Of a DNA stretch of 64,000 bases, positions 36,171 to 43,973 are shown piece by piece. Position 1 is the first letter of the stretch, and every line of letters starts with the position of its first letter. Position numbers and translations under genes: made by a program. Under the pieces are notes generated by a model. It was not told the DNA's origin and ran no database searches. It saw nothing but the letters and a program-made list of their open reading frames with translations. The stretch lies in NCBI RefSeq assembly GCF_027853915.1, contig NZ_JAQGLA010000008.1:110471-174470 (forward strand), written 5' to 3'. Source of the DNA: Saccharopolyspora oryzae. Its GTDB lineage: Bacteria; Actinomycetota; Actinomycetes; Mycobacteriales; Pseudonocardiaceae.

Positions 36171-36188
36171 TGGATAGATCAGTACAAA
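36171..36188. promoter_or_regulatory. Putative TetR operator before the MFS gene
   Basis: TTGGATAGATCAGTACAA is an imperfect palindrome about GATC. Thirteen of its first sixteen bases match the element TTGGACAGATCAGTTC found (reverse strand) at 36847-36862 before the tetR gene. It ends 14 bases upstream of the MFS start. Confidence 0.6.
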
Positions 36189-36228
36189 ATTTGAGCAGAG
36201 TTCGGCGCGCGCCGACTCGGCGCCGGTT

Positions 36229-36825
36229 TCAGCTGGTCAGAGCATCCATCGCCGTCTCAGCGATGGATTCCAGAACGGCCCGGTCAGCCCCCGCCTGGCC
36301 GGACACCCGCATCCCGCCGATCACCGCGTTGACGAACCTGGCGAGCGCATCCGCATCGCGCGCGGACGTGATGCTGCCGCCGCGCTGACCGGATTCGATC
36401 ACCATCCGCAACGCGTCCAGGCGACGCTCGCCGTCCCGGTCCAGCACCCGCGCGGCCTCCTCGTCCCGGCCGGCGAGCTCGACGACGGAATTGACCGTCA
36501 AACAACCGAAACTGCGCCCGCCCCGGCGGTTCTCCAGCTCGGCTTCGACGATCTCCGCGAACAGCGCCCGAATCCGCTCCAGCTCGGAGCTCTCGGGGTC
36601 GTCCAGGATCGCCAGCTGCTTCGTCGTCATGGCGTCGATGTAGCGGACGAGCGAGCGCATGAACAGGTCGTGCTTGCTGGTGAAGGTGTTGTAGATGCTG
36701 CTGCGACCGAGGCCGGTCGCCTCGCACAGGTCCTGGGTCGACGTCGCTTCGTAACCGTTCGCCCAGAAGGTCCGCATCGCGGCTTCGAGCGCACGGTCCT
36801 CGTCGAACAACCTCGGTCGCGCCAT
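36229..36825 (-). CDS. TetR/AcrR-family repressor
   Basis: A 198-residue regulator. The N-terminal helix-turn-helix is STQDLCEATGLGRSSIYNTFTSKHDLF (about 29-55). The C-terminal ligand domain includes SFGCLTVNSVVELAGRD, as in the YxaF/QacR-like and TetR_C_6 proteins. The ATG at 36825 starts the usual MARPRLFDEDRAL sequence; upstream codons are not conserved. It is upstream of the MFS gene and probably represses both itself and the pump. Confidence 0.88.
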   Translation of the reverse strand: MARPRLFDEDRALEAAMRTFWANGYEATSTQDLCEATGLGRSSIYNTFTSKHDLFMRSLVRYIDAMTTKQLAILDDPESSELERIRALFAEIVEAELENRRGGRSFGCLTVNSVVELAGRDEEAARVLDRDGERRLDALRMVIESGQRGGSITSARDADALARFVNAVIGGMRVSGQAGADRAVLESIAETAMDALTS

Positions 36826-36846
36826 GCGAAGACCGTAACAGGTTAT

Positions 36847-36862
36847 GAACTGATCTGTCCAA
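36847..36862. promoter_or_regulatory. Putative TetR auto-operator
   Basis: On the minus strand this reads TTGGACAGATCAGTTC, nearly identical to the element at 36171-36188. It lies 22 bases upstream of the tetR start and close to the end of the DUF2867 gene. Confidence 0.6.
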
Positions 36863-36868
36863 TACTGC

Positions 36869-37366
36869 TCAGCGAGCGTCCTCCAGCGGAACACGAGCGA
36901 CCCGGGAGAGCAAGTAGCGCAGGGCCACCAGGTGGATCGGGACGACGCACGGCCAGATGATCCGACCCGCCGCCCCGCAGTGCTCGACGAACGTCGCGAA
37001 GTCGAAGAACTCCGACCTCACGCGAAGCACCAAGTTCGCCCGCAAACCGAACTTCGAACGCAATTCGAGGCGAATCCAGTCGGATCCCACCTCACCGATC
37101 CGCCAACCGAACACGTGCGCCGGAGATGACGACGCCGGGCCGAGCTCCGCGCCGAGCATCCACCATCCTGCGCGCAGGAAGGCCCGAGCAGGCCCAGGCG
37201 CGGACTCGAGCATCGTCCGCGCCCACCGCTCAGCGCCACCATCGTCCTCGCCGATGTGAACGCTGAACGCATCCTCGTAACCAACCTCGCGCAGCGAACT
37301 GCACGACCGAACATCGTCGGGTACCGCAACTTCTCGCACACCCGGACGCCGCAGATCACTCGCCAC
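36869..37366 (-). CDS. DUF2867 protein
   Basis: A 165-residue protein of the DUF2867 family. Family elements include FGWRIGEVGSDWIRLELRS, LVLRVRSEFFDFATFV and the C-terminal VVPIHLVALRYLLSRVAR. The domain often follows an NAD(P)-binding domain, where it may bind a polyketide- or lipid-like ligand; here it stands alone. It lies just upstream of tetR, 43 bases apart. Confidence 0.8.
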   Translation of the reverse strand: MASDLRRPGVREVAVPDDVRSCSSLREVGYEDAFSVHIGEDDGGAERWARTMLESAPGPARAFLRAGWWMLGAELGPASSSPAHVFGWRIGEVGSDWIRLELRSKFGLRANLVLRVRSEFFDFATFVEHCGAAGRIIWPCVVPIHLVALRYLLSRVARVPLEDAR

Positions 37367-37557
37367 CGCAACTCACCCCGCTGAGGTTCGCCTCGAGCTA
37401 CTGGACAACGGTCGACCAATGCGCAGCGTACGACCACCGCGCTGGACGCGTGTTCGCGCGAGCGATCTGGGCGGAACGGTGCAACCTCGAGACCGCCCGC
37501 TCCTGTCACGTTCCGGCGGCCCATCTCGTCCACCCTGCGACGAGAAGGAGGACCTCG

Positions 37558-37965
37558 ATGACAACGCGCGCACAGCGCCCGCGGAACGCCTTCACCACGA
37601 CCGCGACCATCATCGGCGCAGCCATGATGCTCGTGATCGGCGCTTGGTGCCGGCTCGATCCGACGGGCTTCGCCGAGTGGGCGAACTGGCCGAACCACGA
37701 GCACTTCCTGCACGACGCAGGGGTGTTCCAGATCGGCATCGGGCTGATGATGCTCACCGCCCTGACCTGGCGCGATGCCCTGGCCGTCGTGCTCACCGGC
37801 TTCGCGGTCGTCAACCTGCTCCACGGGATCAACCACGCAGTCGACGCCGGCGGCGGCCGCCCGTCCGATTCGTGGATCCTGTTCGGCACGGCCGCGGTGG
37901 GGGCCGCTGCGCTCCTGACCCGGATCCGCACGATCCGCCACTCCGGACTGGAGGTCGGCCGATGA
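37558..37965 (+). CDS. Four-helix membrane protein, DoxX/DUF4345-like
   Basis: A 135-residue protein with four hydrophobic segments: FTTTATIIGAAMMLVIGAWC, FQIGIGLMMLTALTW, ALAVVLTGFAVVNLLHGINHA and WILFGTAAVGAAALL. The conserved region NHEHFLHDAGVFQIGIG parallels NEHLFRDFGAMNLAMA of the protein at 32322-32732. AGAAGGAGG precedes the ATG. It overlaps the next gene, an NAD(P)-binding protein, by four bases. Function is unknown. Confidence 0.72.
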   Translation: MTTRAQRPRNAFTTTATIIGAAMMLVIGAWCRLDPTGFAEWANWPNHEHFLHDAGVFQIGIGLMMLTALTWRDALAVVLTGFAVVNLLHGINHAVDAGGGRPSDSWILFGTAAVGAAALLTRIRTIRHSGLEVGR

Positions 37966-38885
37966 AGATCGTGCTGGCAGGAGCGACCGGAACGATCAGC
38001 TCCGCACTGGTCCCGCAGCTGCTCGCAGCAGGCCACGAAGTCGTCGGTCTCACCCGGAGTTCCGACGGGGCGCAGCGACTCCGAACCGCCGGAGTCGTGC
38101 CCGTGCTCGCCGACGTGATGAACGCCGAGGCACTCCTGACCGCACTCGACGGGCAAACCGCGGACGCGATGATCCACCAGGCCACCGCCATCACACGCAC
38201 CCCCGCGCGCCATCGCGACCTGCACCCCACAGATGCCCTGCGCGATGCGGGCACCCGAAACCTGCTGCGCGCCGCAGCGCAGCTCGGGGCCCGCAGGTTC
38301 GTCACCCAGTCGTTCTTCCTCGGCTACGGGTGGCGCGACCACGGCCAGCAGCGCCTCACCGAAGAGCACCCGTTCGCCGAGACGGGACACGGCGCTTTCG
38401 ACCACCACCTGCGATCGCTGCGGTCCAATGAGGACCAGGTGCTCAGAACTCCGGGGGTCGAAGGCATCGCCCTGCGCTACGGCCTGTTCTACGGGCCGGA
38501 GCCCGCGACGCGGAAGATGCTGGCACTGGCGCGGAAACGACTGCTCCCCGTGCCACGCCCAGCAGCGACGCTGCACCCGATCCACATCGCCGACGCCGCC
38601 TCCGCCACGGTCGCCGCCCTCGAGCGCGGACGAGCCGGTCAGGCGTACAACATCGTCGACGACCAACCCGTCGACATGGGCGACTTCCTGAGCGCGGTGG
38701 CCGAGACCGCGGGAGCACCGGCCCCGCTGCGCGTCCCGGGATGGCTGCTGCGGACCGCGCCCTACCTGCACGCCCTGCTGGTCGGCACCCGGATCCGGCT
38801 CGACAACGGCAAGGCCAAACGCGAACTGGACTGGACCCCGCAGTACCCGACCTACCGCGAAGGCCTGCCCTCAGCGCTGCCGTGA
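37962..38885 (+). CDS. NAD-dependent epimerase/dehydratase-like protein
   Basis: A 307-residue extended SDR with the Rossmann motif GATGTIS (7-13). The catalytic Tyr-x3-Lys pair of active epimerases is not evident, so it may be an atypical SDR. IALRYGLFYGPE and HIADAASATVAALERG match the family's substrate and cofactor regions. The ATG overlaps the stop of the upstream membrane-protein gene. This gene pair mirrors the pair at 32322-33490 on the other strand. Confidence 0.8.
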   Translation: MKIVLAGATGTISSALVPQLLAAGHEVVGLTRSSDGAQRLRTAGVVPVLADVMNAEALLTALDGQTADAMIHQATAITRTPARHRDLHPTDALRDAGTRNLLRAAAQLGARRFVTQSFFLGYGWRDHGQQRLTEEHPFAETGHGAFDHHLRSLRSNEDQVLRTPGVEGIALRYGLFYGPEPATRKMLALARKRLLPVPRPAATLHPIHIADAASATVAALERGRAGQAYNIVDDQPVDMGDFLSAVAETAGAPAPLRVPGWLLRTAPYLHALLVGTRIRLDNGKAKRELDWTPQYPTYREGLPSALP

Positions 38886-39053
38886 CGGCTGTGGCCAGGA
38901 ACACGATCCACCGGATCGGTTGGCAGCGCGAGGATTCCGCCGCCGCGCCGGGCGGTCGGCACGCACCGCGCCCCGGTGCCGTCGAAGTGGCTGCGAGCAG
39001 GTCATTAGGGTGTACAGGTGGCCTGATCCACGATTCACGGCGAAGGGACTCCG

Positions 39054-40334
39054 GTGAACGCTCCAGCATCGACCGTCGAAGAGCTGACCGCCCAGCGCGA
39101 CCGCGCCAGCCAGGACCACGCGGCCCTGGTCGCGCGCGGCCTGAAGCTGGACCTCACCCGGGGCAAGCCGTCGCCGCGCCAGCTCGACCTCTCCAACGAC
39201 CTGGCGACCGTCCAGGACCCGCTGACCTCCGCCAACGGCACCGACCTGCGCAACTACGGCGGGCTGCAGGGCCTGCCCGAACTGCGGTCGATCTTCAGCG
39301 ACGACCTGCAGGTGCCGGTCGAGCAGCTGCTGGCGGCCGGCAACTCCAGCCTCGAGCTGATGCACGACGCGCTGGTCTTCGCGCAGCTCGGCACCCTCCC
39401 GGGCGGCCAGCGCCGCTGGGTCGAGGAGCCCGAGATCGCGTTCCTGTGCCCGGTCCCCGGCTACGACCGGCACTTCGCGCTGTGCGAGCGGTTCGGCATC
39501 AAGATGATCCAGGTCCCGATGACCGCCGACGGCCCGGACATGGACGTCGTCGAGCGCCTCGTCGCCGAGGACCCGAAGATCAAGGGCATCTGGTGCGTGC
39601 CCAAGTACAGCAACCCGGACGGCACCGTCTACTCCGACGAGACCGTGCGCCGGTTGGCCGCTATGCCCACCGCCGCCCCGGACTTCCGGATCTTCTGGGA
39701 CAACGCCTACGCGGTGCACCACCTCACCGACGAGGCCGTCGAGATCGCCGACGTGCTCGCGCTGTGCGCCGAGAACGGCAACCCGGACCGGGCCTTCATC
39801 TTCGGCTCCACCTCGAAGATCACCTTCGCCGGTGGCGGCGTCGCCTTCTTCGGCTCCTCCCCCGCCAACATCGAGTGGTGGCTGGCCTGCACCGCCAAGC
39901 GCAGCATCGGCCCGGACAAGATCAACCAGCTGCGCCACGTCCGCTTCCTCCGCGACGCCGAGGGCCTGCGCGAGCACATGCGGCAGCACGCGGCGCTGAT
40001 CCGCCCCAAGTTCGACGCGGTCGACAAGATCCTGACCGCCGAGCTGGGCGACACCGGCCTGGCCTCGTGGACCAAGCCGGCCGGCGGTTACTTCATCAGC
40101 CTGCAGGTTCCCGAGGGCTGCGCCCGCGCGGTGGTCGCGAAGGCCAAGGAGGCGGGCATCGCCCTCACCCCGGCCGGTGCGACCCACCCCTACGGCGACG
40201 ACCCGACCGACAGCGTGATCCGAATCGCGCCGACCTTCCCCGACCAGGCGGAACTCGAAGAGGCCATCGCGGGCCTGGCGACCTGCGTCCGCCTCGTCGG
40301 CACCGAAAAGCTCCTCGCCGACCACAAGAACTGA
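39054..40334 (+). CDS. Aspartate-type aminotransferase, class I subgroup Ic (Rv3722c-like)
   Basis: A 426-residue PLP aminotransferase. The PLP lysine is in FGSTSKITFAGGGVAF, the pyridine-binding Asp in IFWDNAYAVHH and the Asn in PKYSNPDGTVYS. The opening LDLTRGKPSPRQLDLSNDL and the spacing are those of the bacterial subgroup that includes M. tuberculosis Rv3722c, shown to be its main aspartate aminotransferase. GTG 39054 is preceded by GAAGGGA. It is alone on its strand. Confidence 0.9.
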   Translation: MNAPASTVEELTAQRDRASQDHAALVARGLKLDLTRGKPSPRQLDLSNDLATVQDPLTSANGTDLRNYGGLQGLPELRSIFSDDLQVPVEQLLAAGNSSLELMHDALVFAQLGTLPGGQRRWVEEPEIAFLCPVPGYDRHFALCERFGIKMIQVPMTADGPDMDVVERLVAEDPKIKGIWCVPKYSNPDGTVYSDETVRRLAAMPTAAPDFRIFWDNAYAVHHLTDEAVEIADVLALCAENGNPDRAFIFGSTSKITFAGGGVAFFGSSPANIEWWLACTAKRSIGPDKINQLRHVRFLRDAEGLREHMRQHAALIRPKFDAVDKILTAELGDTGLASWTKPAGGYFISLQVPEGCARAVVAKAKEAGIALTPAGATHPYGDDPTDSVIRIAPTFPDQAELEEAIAGLATCVRLVGTEKLLADHKN

Positions 40335-40373
40335 CGCCGCGGGTGGGGGTCGCGAGTGCGGCCCCCACCCAGG

Positions 40374-40952
40374 TCAACCGCCGGCTGCGACCAGTCTCGC
40401 CGCGACCCACCGGAAGACCTTCGGGTCGCCGAGCCCGGACTCCGTGAGCCAGTCAGCCGCCTGACGCGCCTGCTGCTCGTCCTGGATCAGCCCCCACTGC
40501 CCGGGACGTACACCGGTCGCCCGTCCGACGTCGCGGACCAGACCTCCGAGGCAGGTCCAGGTGTGCCAGAGCCCGCAGTCGTAGCCGACCAGCTCGAAGC
40601 CGAGCAGTCGTCCTCCTGAGCAGGGCTCTCCCCGCGCCAGGCGTTCCGGCAAGCTGCCCGCTGCTGCGTCCCAGCCGCCGTCCGCGATGTCGGCCGACAG
40701 CTCCGGGAGATCAGGTACCGCGAATCCCACCTCGAGCACGTGCAGCTCGCGGCTCTCCTGAGCGCGTGCTCGTTCGGCCGATCGCAGGTCGTCGAACCAG
40801 CCGTCCCAACCGTCCGGGTCGGATTCCAGCACGTCCACGACGCAGCTGCTCATCGACACCAGATCAGCGCTCGGGAGTCCGACGTCCTGCCAGTCCTGCC
40901 GAGCGGCGCGCGAAGCGACGCGGTAACCCGCCAACGCGTGGTCGATGGCCAT
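40374..40952 (-). CDS. Hypothetical protein of unknown family
   Basis: A 192-residue soluble, acidic protein. It contains GGRLLGFELVGYDCGLWHTWTCLGGL with two cysteines about ten residues apart, followed by RPGQWGLIQDEQQARQAADWLTESG. The central part has several Trp and acidic residues. I do not recognise a family; the ELVGYDCG...HTWTC pattern recalls small immunity-type or unknown actinobacterial proteins, but this is only an impression. It is downstream of folD on the same strand, 70 bases away. Confidence 0.7.
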   Translation of the reverse strand: MAIDHALAGYRVASRAARQDWQDVGLPSADLVSMSSCVVDVLESDPDGWDGWFDDLRSAERARAQESRELHVLEVGFAVPDLPELSADIADGGWDAAAGSLPERLARGEPCSGGRLLGFELVGYDCGLWHTWTCLGGLVRDVGRATGVRPGQWGLIQDEQQARQAADWLTESGLGDPKVFRWVAARLVAAGG

Positions 40953-41023
40953 GGAACCAGTTTCGCACCGCTCGCGAACGAAAATCCCGATCAGCGCTGT
41001 CCGATGTGGAATCAGTTCCGCAC
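40952..41023. repeat. Pair of 17-bp near-identical direct repeats
   Basis: TGGAACCAGTTTCGCAC (40952-40968) and TGGAATCAGTTCCGCAC (41007-41023) differ at two of 17 positions and are 55 bp apart. Each contains a GGAA...TTCC-type partial palindrome. They flank the folD-hypothetical intergenic space; the second ends on the folD stop. Confidence 0.5.
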
Positions 41024-41883
41024 TACGCCTCGGCGGGGATCTGCTGCTGGCGGAAGGCCGCGGTCACGGTCTGCTCGAGCAGGACCGCGATCGTCGTGGG
41101 ACCGACTCCGCCCGGCACCGGGGTGATCAGGCCGGCCCGGGTCGCCGCTGCGTCGAACTCGACATCGCCGACGTTGCCCTCGTTGTAGCCCGCATCGATC
41201 ACGACCGCACCGGGCTTGATCCACTCGCCGCGGACGAACTCCGGCTTGCCGACCGCAGCGACCACGATGTCCGCGTTCCGCACGTGCGAGGGCAGGTCGG
41301 TCGTCTTCGAGTGGCACACCGTCACCGTGGCGTCGCGCGCCAGGAGCAGCATGCTCATCGGCTTGCCCAGGATGGCGCTGCGGCCGATCACCACGGCGTG
41401 CTTTCCGCGCGGATCCACGTCGTAGGCGTCGAGCAGGCGCATGATCCCCGCCGGCGTGCACGAGGCGAAACCGTCGAATCCGAACGCCATCGCCGCGAAG
41501 GACTGCGAGGTGACGCCGTCGACGTCCTTCTCCGCCGAGATGGCGTCGAACGCTGCGCGCTCGTCGATGTGGGCCGGGACCGGGTGCTGCAGCAGGATGC
41601 CGTGCACCGACGGGTCGTTCGACAGCTCGGTGATCGCGCCGACCAGTTCCTCGGTCGTGATCGTGTCCGGCAGCGGCACGTGGCGGGACTCGATGCCGAA
41701 CTTCGCGCACCGGTTCCGCTTCATCCGCACGTAGGTGACCGAAGCAGGGTCCTCGCCGACCAGCACGGTCGCCAGGCAGGGTTTGGCCCCGGTCCGCTTC
41801 TCGAAGTCCGCGGCCTTCTCACCGGTGCGGTTCATGATGTCGCGGGCCACTGCGGTGCCGTCGATCAGACGAGCGTCAGCCAT
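41023..41883 (-). CDS. folD: Methylene-THF dehydrogenase / methenyl-THF cyclohydrolase
   Basis: A 286-residue bifunctional enzyme interconverting 5,10-methylene-, 5,10-methenyl- and 10-formyl-tetrahydrofolate with NADP+. The active-site lysine is in SVTYVRMKRNRC (Lys55). GILLQHPVPAHID, EKDVDG, and the NADP motif VVIGRSAILGKPMSMLLL are complete, and PVPGGVGPTT closes the family signature. The ATG at 41883 has GAGGAG upstream. A ZTP riboswitch lies in its leader, tying expression to purine and one-carbon status. Confidence 0.96.
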   Translation of the reverse strand: MADARLIDGTAVARDIMNRTGEKAADFEKRTGAKPCLATVLVGEDPASVTYVRMKRNRCAKFGIESRHVPLPDTITTEELVGAITELSNDPSVHGILLQHPVPAHIDERAAFDAISAEKDVDGVTSQSFAAMAFGFDGFASCTPAGIMRLLDAYDVDPRGKHAVVIGRSAILGKPMSMLLLARDATVTVCHSKTTDLPSHVRNADIVVAAVGKPEFVRGEWIKPGAVVIDAGYNEGNVGDVEFDAAATRAGLITPVPGGVGPTTIAVLLEQTVTAAFRQQQIPAEA

Positions 41884-41913
41884 GCGTTGCTCCTCGGGTG
41901 TCGTTCTTCCTCA

Positions 41914-42003
41914 TCACCCAGGCGCGCGGCTTCGGACCGGCAGAACCGGCCGGGCCGCTCCCCGGTGGTACTCCACCTGAACGCCAGTCACGACCCCGCA
42001 CCA
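41914..42003 (-). promoter_or_regulatory. ZTP (pfl) riboswitch upstream of folD
   Basis: Read on the minus strand, the leader contains the conserved pfl elements in order. These are GTCGTGACTGGCG, then AGGTGGAGTACCACCGGGGAG with its short hairpin, then a variable stem of CG-rich bases, and finally GCCGCGCGCCTGGGTGA, which forms the pseudoknot domain. Such RNAs bind ZMP/ZTP, which accumulates when 10-formyl-THF is short, and raise expression of one-carbon genes. The aptamer ends about 30 bases before the folD start, so translational or transcriptional control are both possible. Confidence 0.9.
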
Positions 42004-42086
42004 CGATAGCGGCTCCGGCATCGCCGGCTGTTCAACAGGTGGCGAGCATCGCTCCGCCAAGAGTTCCTGATCTCCCGGAGTTCGGT

Positions 42087-42692
42087 TCACCCCTTGCGCA
42101 CCACGCCGCCGCGTGCGGCAGCGAGCGCTAGGGCGGCTGCGTGCTCGGCGGTGGAGTCGTCGACCGGTTCGGCGCTGATCAGCAGCCTGAAGTAGATCGG
42201 TGCGGCGAGCGTCTTGAGCAGTTCGCCGGGGTCTGTGTCGGTGGGAAGCTCTCCGCGCTCGACAGCCCGCGCGATCACCGGCTCGGCGCGCCTGAGCCGG
42301 TCGCCGAAGATGCGCTTCCTGGCGTCGGCGATCTCCGGCAGGCGCGCCGCATCCGAGAGCATCGCCGCGAGGACTGCCTGCCCGGTCGGGCTCGTCATCG
42401 TGTGCACGAGGGAGCGCGCGAGTTCGCGGAGATCGGTGTCGACAGCGCCGGTATCAGGCACCGGGATGTCCGCGGCGACGTGATCGGCGAGTGCGTCCAC
42501 GACGAGGCTCTCCCGGTCCGCCCACCGGCGGTAGACGGTCGTCTTGTGCACCCCCGCGCGCTGCGCGACGTTGTCCACCGTGAGGGCGGCATAGCCCTTG
42601 TCCACCAGTTCTGCGAGCGTGGCCGCGTGGACTGCAGCGCGGACCTTCTCGCCGCGCCCCACCGCTTTGCGCGGCTCGGCATCAGATGTCAT
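42087..42692 (-). CDS. TetR/AcrR-family regulator
   Basis: A 201-residue regulator. The N-terminal helix-turn-helix is TVDNVAQRAGVHKTTVYRRWADRESLV (about 39-65). The C-terminal part resembles the TetR_C_11/16 ligand domain (ARSLVHTMTSPTGQAVLAAML). The ATG at 42692 is chosen because two GCAAC...GTTGC inverted repeats follow immediately upstream. It is divergent from the SDR gene and probably represses both. Confidence 0.87.
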   Translation of the reverse strand: MTSDAEPRKAVGRGEKVRAAVHAATLAELVDKGYAALTVDNVAQRAGVHKTTVYRRWADRESLVVDALADHVAADIPVPDTGAVDTDLRELARSLVHTMTSPTGQAVLAAMLSDAARLPEIADARKRIFGDRLRRAEPVIARAVERGELPTDTDPGELLKTLAAPIYFRLLISAEPVDDSTAEHAAALALAAARGGVVRKG

Positions 42693-42709
42693 TGCAACTC
42701 CGTGTTGCG
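42693..42709. promoter_or_regulatory. TetR operator copy 1
   Basis: TGCAACTCCGTGTTGCG contains the inverted repeat GCAAC-N5-GTTGC. It adjoins the start codon of the minus-strand tetR gene. Confidence 0.65.
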
Positions 42710-42742
42710 TTAGCTTCCCGCTTCGTGCCAGCATCAGATTAT

Positions 42743-42759
42743 CGCAACTCAAAGTTGCG
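42743..42759. promoter_or_regulatory. TetR operator copy 2
   Basis: CGCAACTCAAAGTTGCG is a perfect inverted repeat with 7-bp arms and a 3-base spacer. Its centre is 50 bp from copy 1 and it ends 25 bases before the original SDR start at 42785. Confidence 0.7.
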
Positions 42760-42784
42760 TTGTTGGATGCTAGGAGATCGAGAC

Positions 42785-43753
42785 GTGACGAAACGCAGGT
42801 CCGGACCCGACGAGCGCAGCTCTTGAACCTTCCGCTCCATCCCCGATCAGTCCGGACGCCTGGCCGTGGTCACCGGGGCGAACAGCGGCATCGGCCAGGT
42901 GACCGCGCGAGAACTAGCCCGCCGCGGCGCCCACGTCGTGCTGGCCTGCCGCAACGCGGAACGCGGGCGAGCCGCGCTCGAACGCTTGCGAGCTGAGCTT
43001 CCGGACGCCCGAGTCGAGCTGCAGCAGGTCGACCTCGCCAGCCTTCAGTCGGTACGCGAGTTCGCCGAGACCTTCCCGCACCACCGAATCGACCTGCTCA
43101 TCAACAACGCCGGGATCGCCATGGTTCCCCTCGCCCGCACCGCAGACGGTTTCGAGTCGCAGTTCGGCGTCAACCACCTCGGCACGTTCGCCCTCACCGG
43201 ACGACTGCTCCCCCGGTTGCTCGCCGCACCTGCACCCCGGGTCGTGACCGTCAGCAGCGAAGGCCAGCGCCTCGCGCGATTCGACCTGACCAACCTCAAC
43301 GCCGAACGCGGATACCGAGCCGCATTCGCCTACGTGCAGTCGAAGCGGGCGAACCTCTACTTCGCCCGAGAACTGCACCGCCGTGCGGCGAAAGCCTTCC
43401 CGCACCTGCACAGCCTCGCCGTCGCTCCCGGGCTCACACGCAGCAACGTGCTCACCGGAGGCGCCAACACCGAACGCGGTGCGCTCTACCGGACCGTCAT
43501 GCCGCTGATCATCCGAGCCGCTTTCCAGCCCACCCCCGGAGGTGCCAGGACGTCCCTGCGCGCCGCGACCGACCCGAACGTGCCCAGCGGAAGCTACCTC
43601 GCCCCGTCCGGATTCCTCGAACTGCGCGGCGGTCCCGCACCGCGCAACCAGCACCGGGCCCTGCACGACGTCGAAACCGCGCGCCGGCTGTGGGAGATCT
43701 CGGAAGACCTGACCGGAGTCCGATACGACGTCGACAACCTCGTCCACGACTAG
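42785..43753 (+). pseudogene. Short-chain dehydrogenase with in-frame TGA at codon 14
   Basis: An SDR of about 322 residues. GTG 42785 has AGGAG at good spacing and begins MTKRRSGPDERSS. Codon 14 is TGA (42824-42826), after which the same frame continues TFRSIPDQSGRLAVVTGANSGIG. SDRs of this retinol-dehydrogenase-like group normally read W-T-x3-IPDQSGR here, so TGA most simply replaces TGG. The rest is intact: NAD motif TGANSGIG, LLINNAG, and YVQSKRANL as the YxxxK site. Restart at GTG 42866 would lose the first half of the first beta strand. It may be a pseudogene, a weakly restarted gene or a sequencing error. Confidence 0.7.
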
Positions 43754-43782
43754 AGCCGCCAACACCTGCGGACAACCTCCGC

Positions 43783-43822
43783 AAATTCCATGGAAATCGG
43801 ATCTTCGATTTCAATGGAATTT
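43783..43822 (+). terminator. AT-rich hairpin after SDR gene
   Basis: A 17-bp stem with one mismatch (43783-43799 with 43806-43822) encloses a 6-base loop and ends in a short T run. Confidence 0.75.
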
Positions 43823-43871
43823 TGATCCGGGTGTCACCCACCAGCACCGGAGAGTGAGGTCGCGGGGTACT

Positions 43872-43909
43872 GGAAAGGGGAGCCGACCTGAGTGGCCGAC
43901 TCCCCTTTC
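43872..43909 (-). terminator. Hairpin terminator after nrdJ
   Basis: GAAAGGGGAG pairs with CTCCCCTTTC, with further pairing inward broken by two mismatches. It lies about 65 bases past the nrdJ stop. Confidence 0.7.
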
Positions 43910-43973
43910 AGCAGCACCTTCGCGACTTCGCTTCAGGTGCTCGGTTTTCTGTTAGATGCGGTAGATCCCGACC

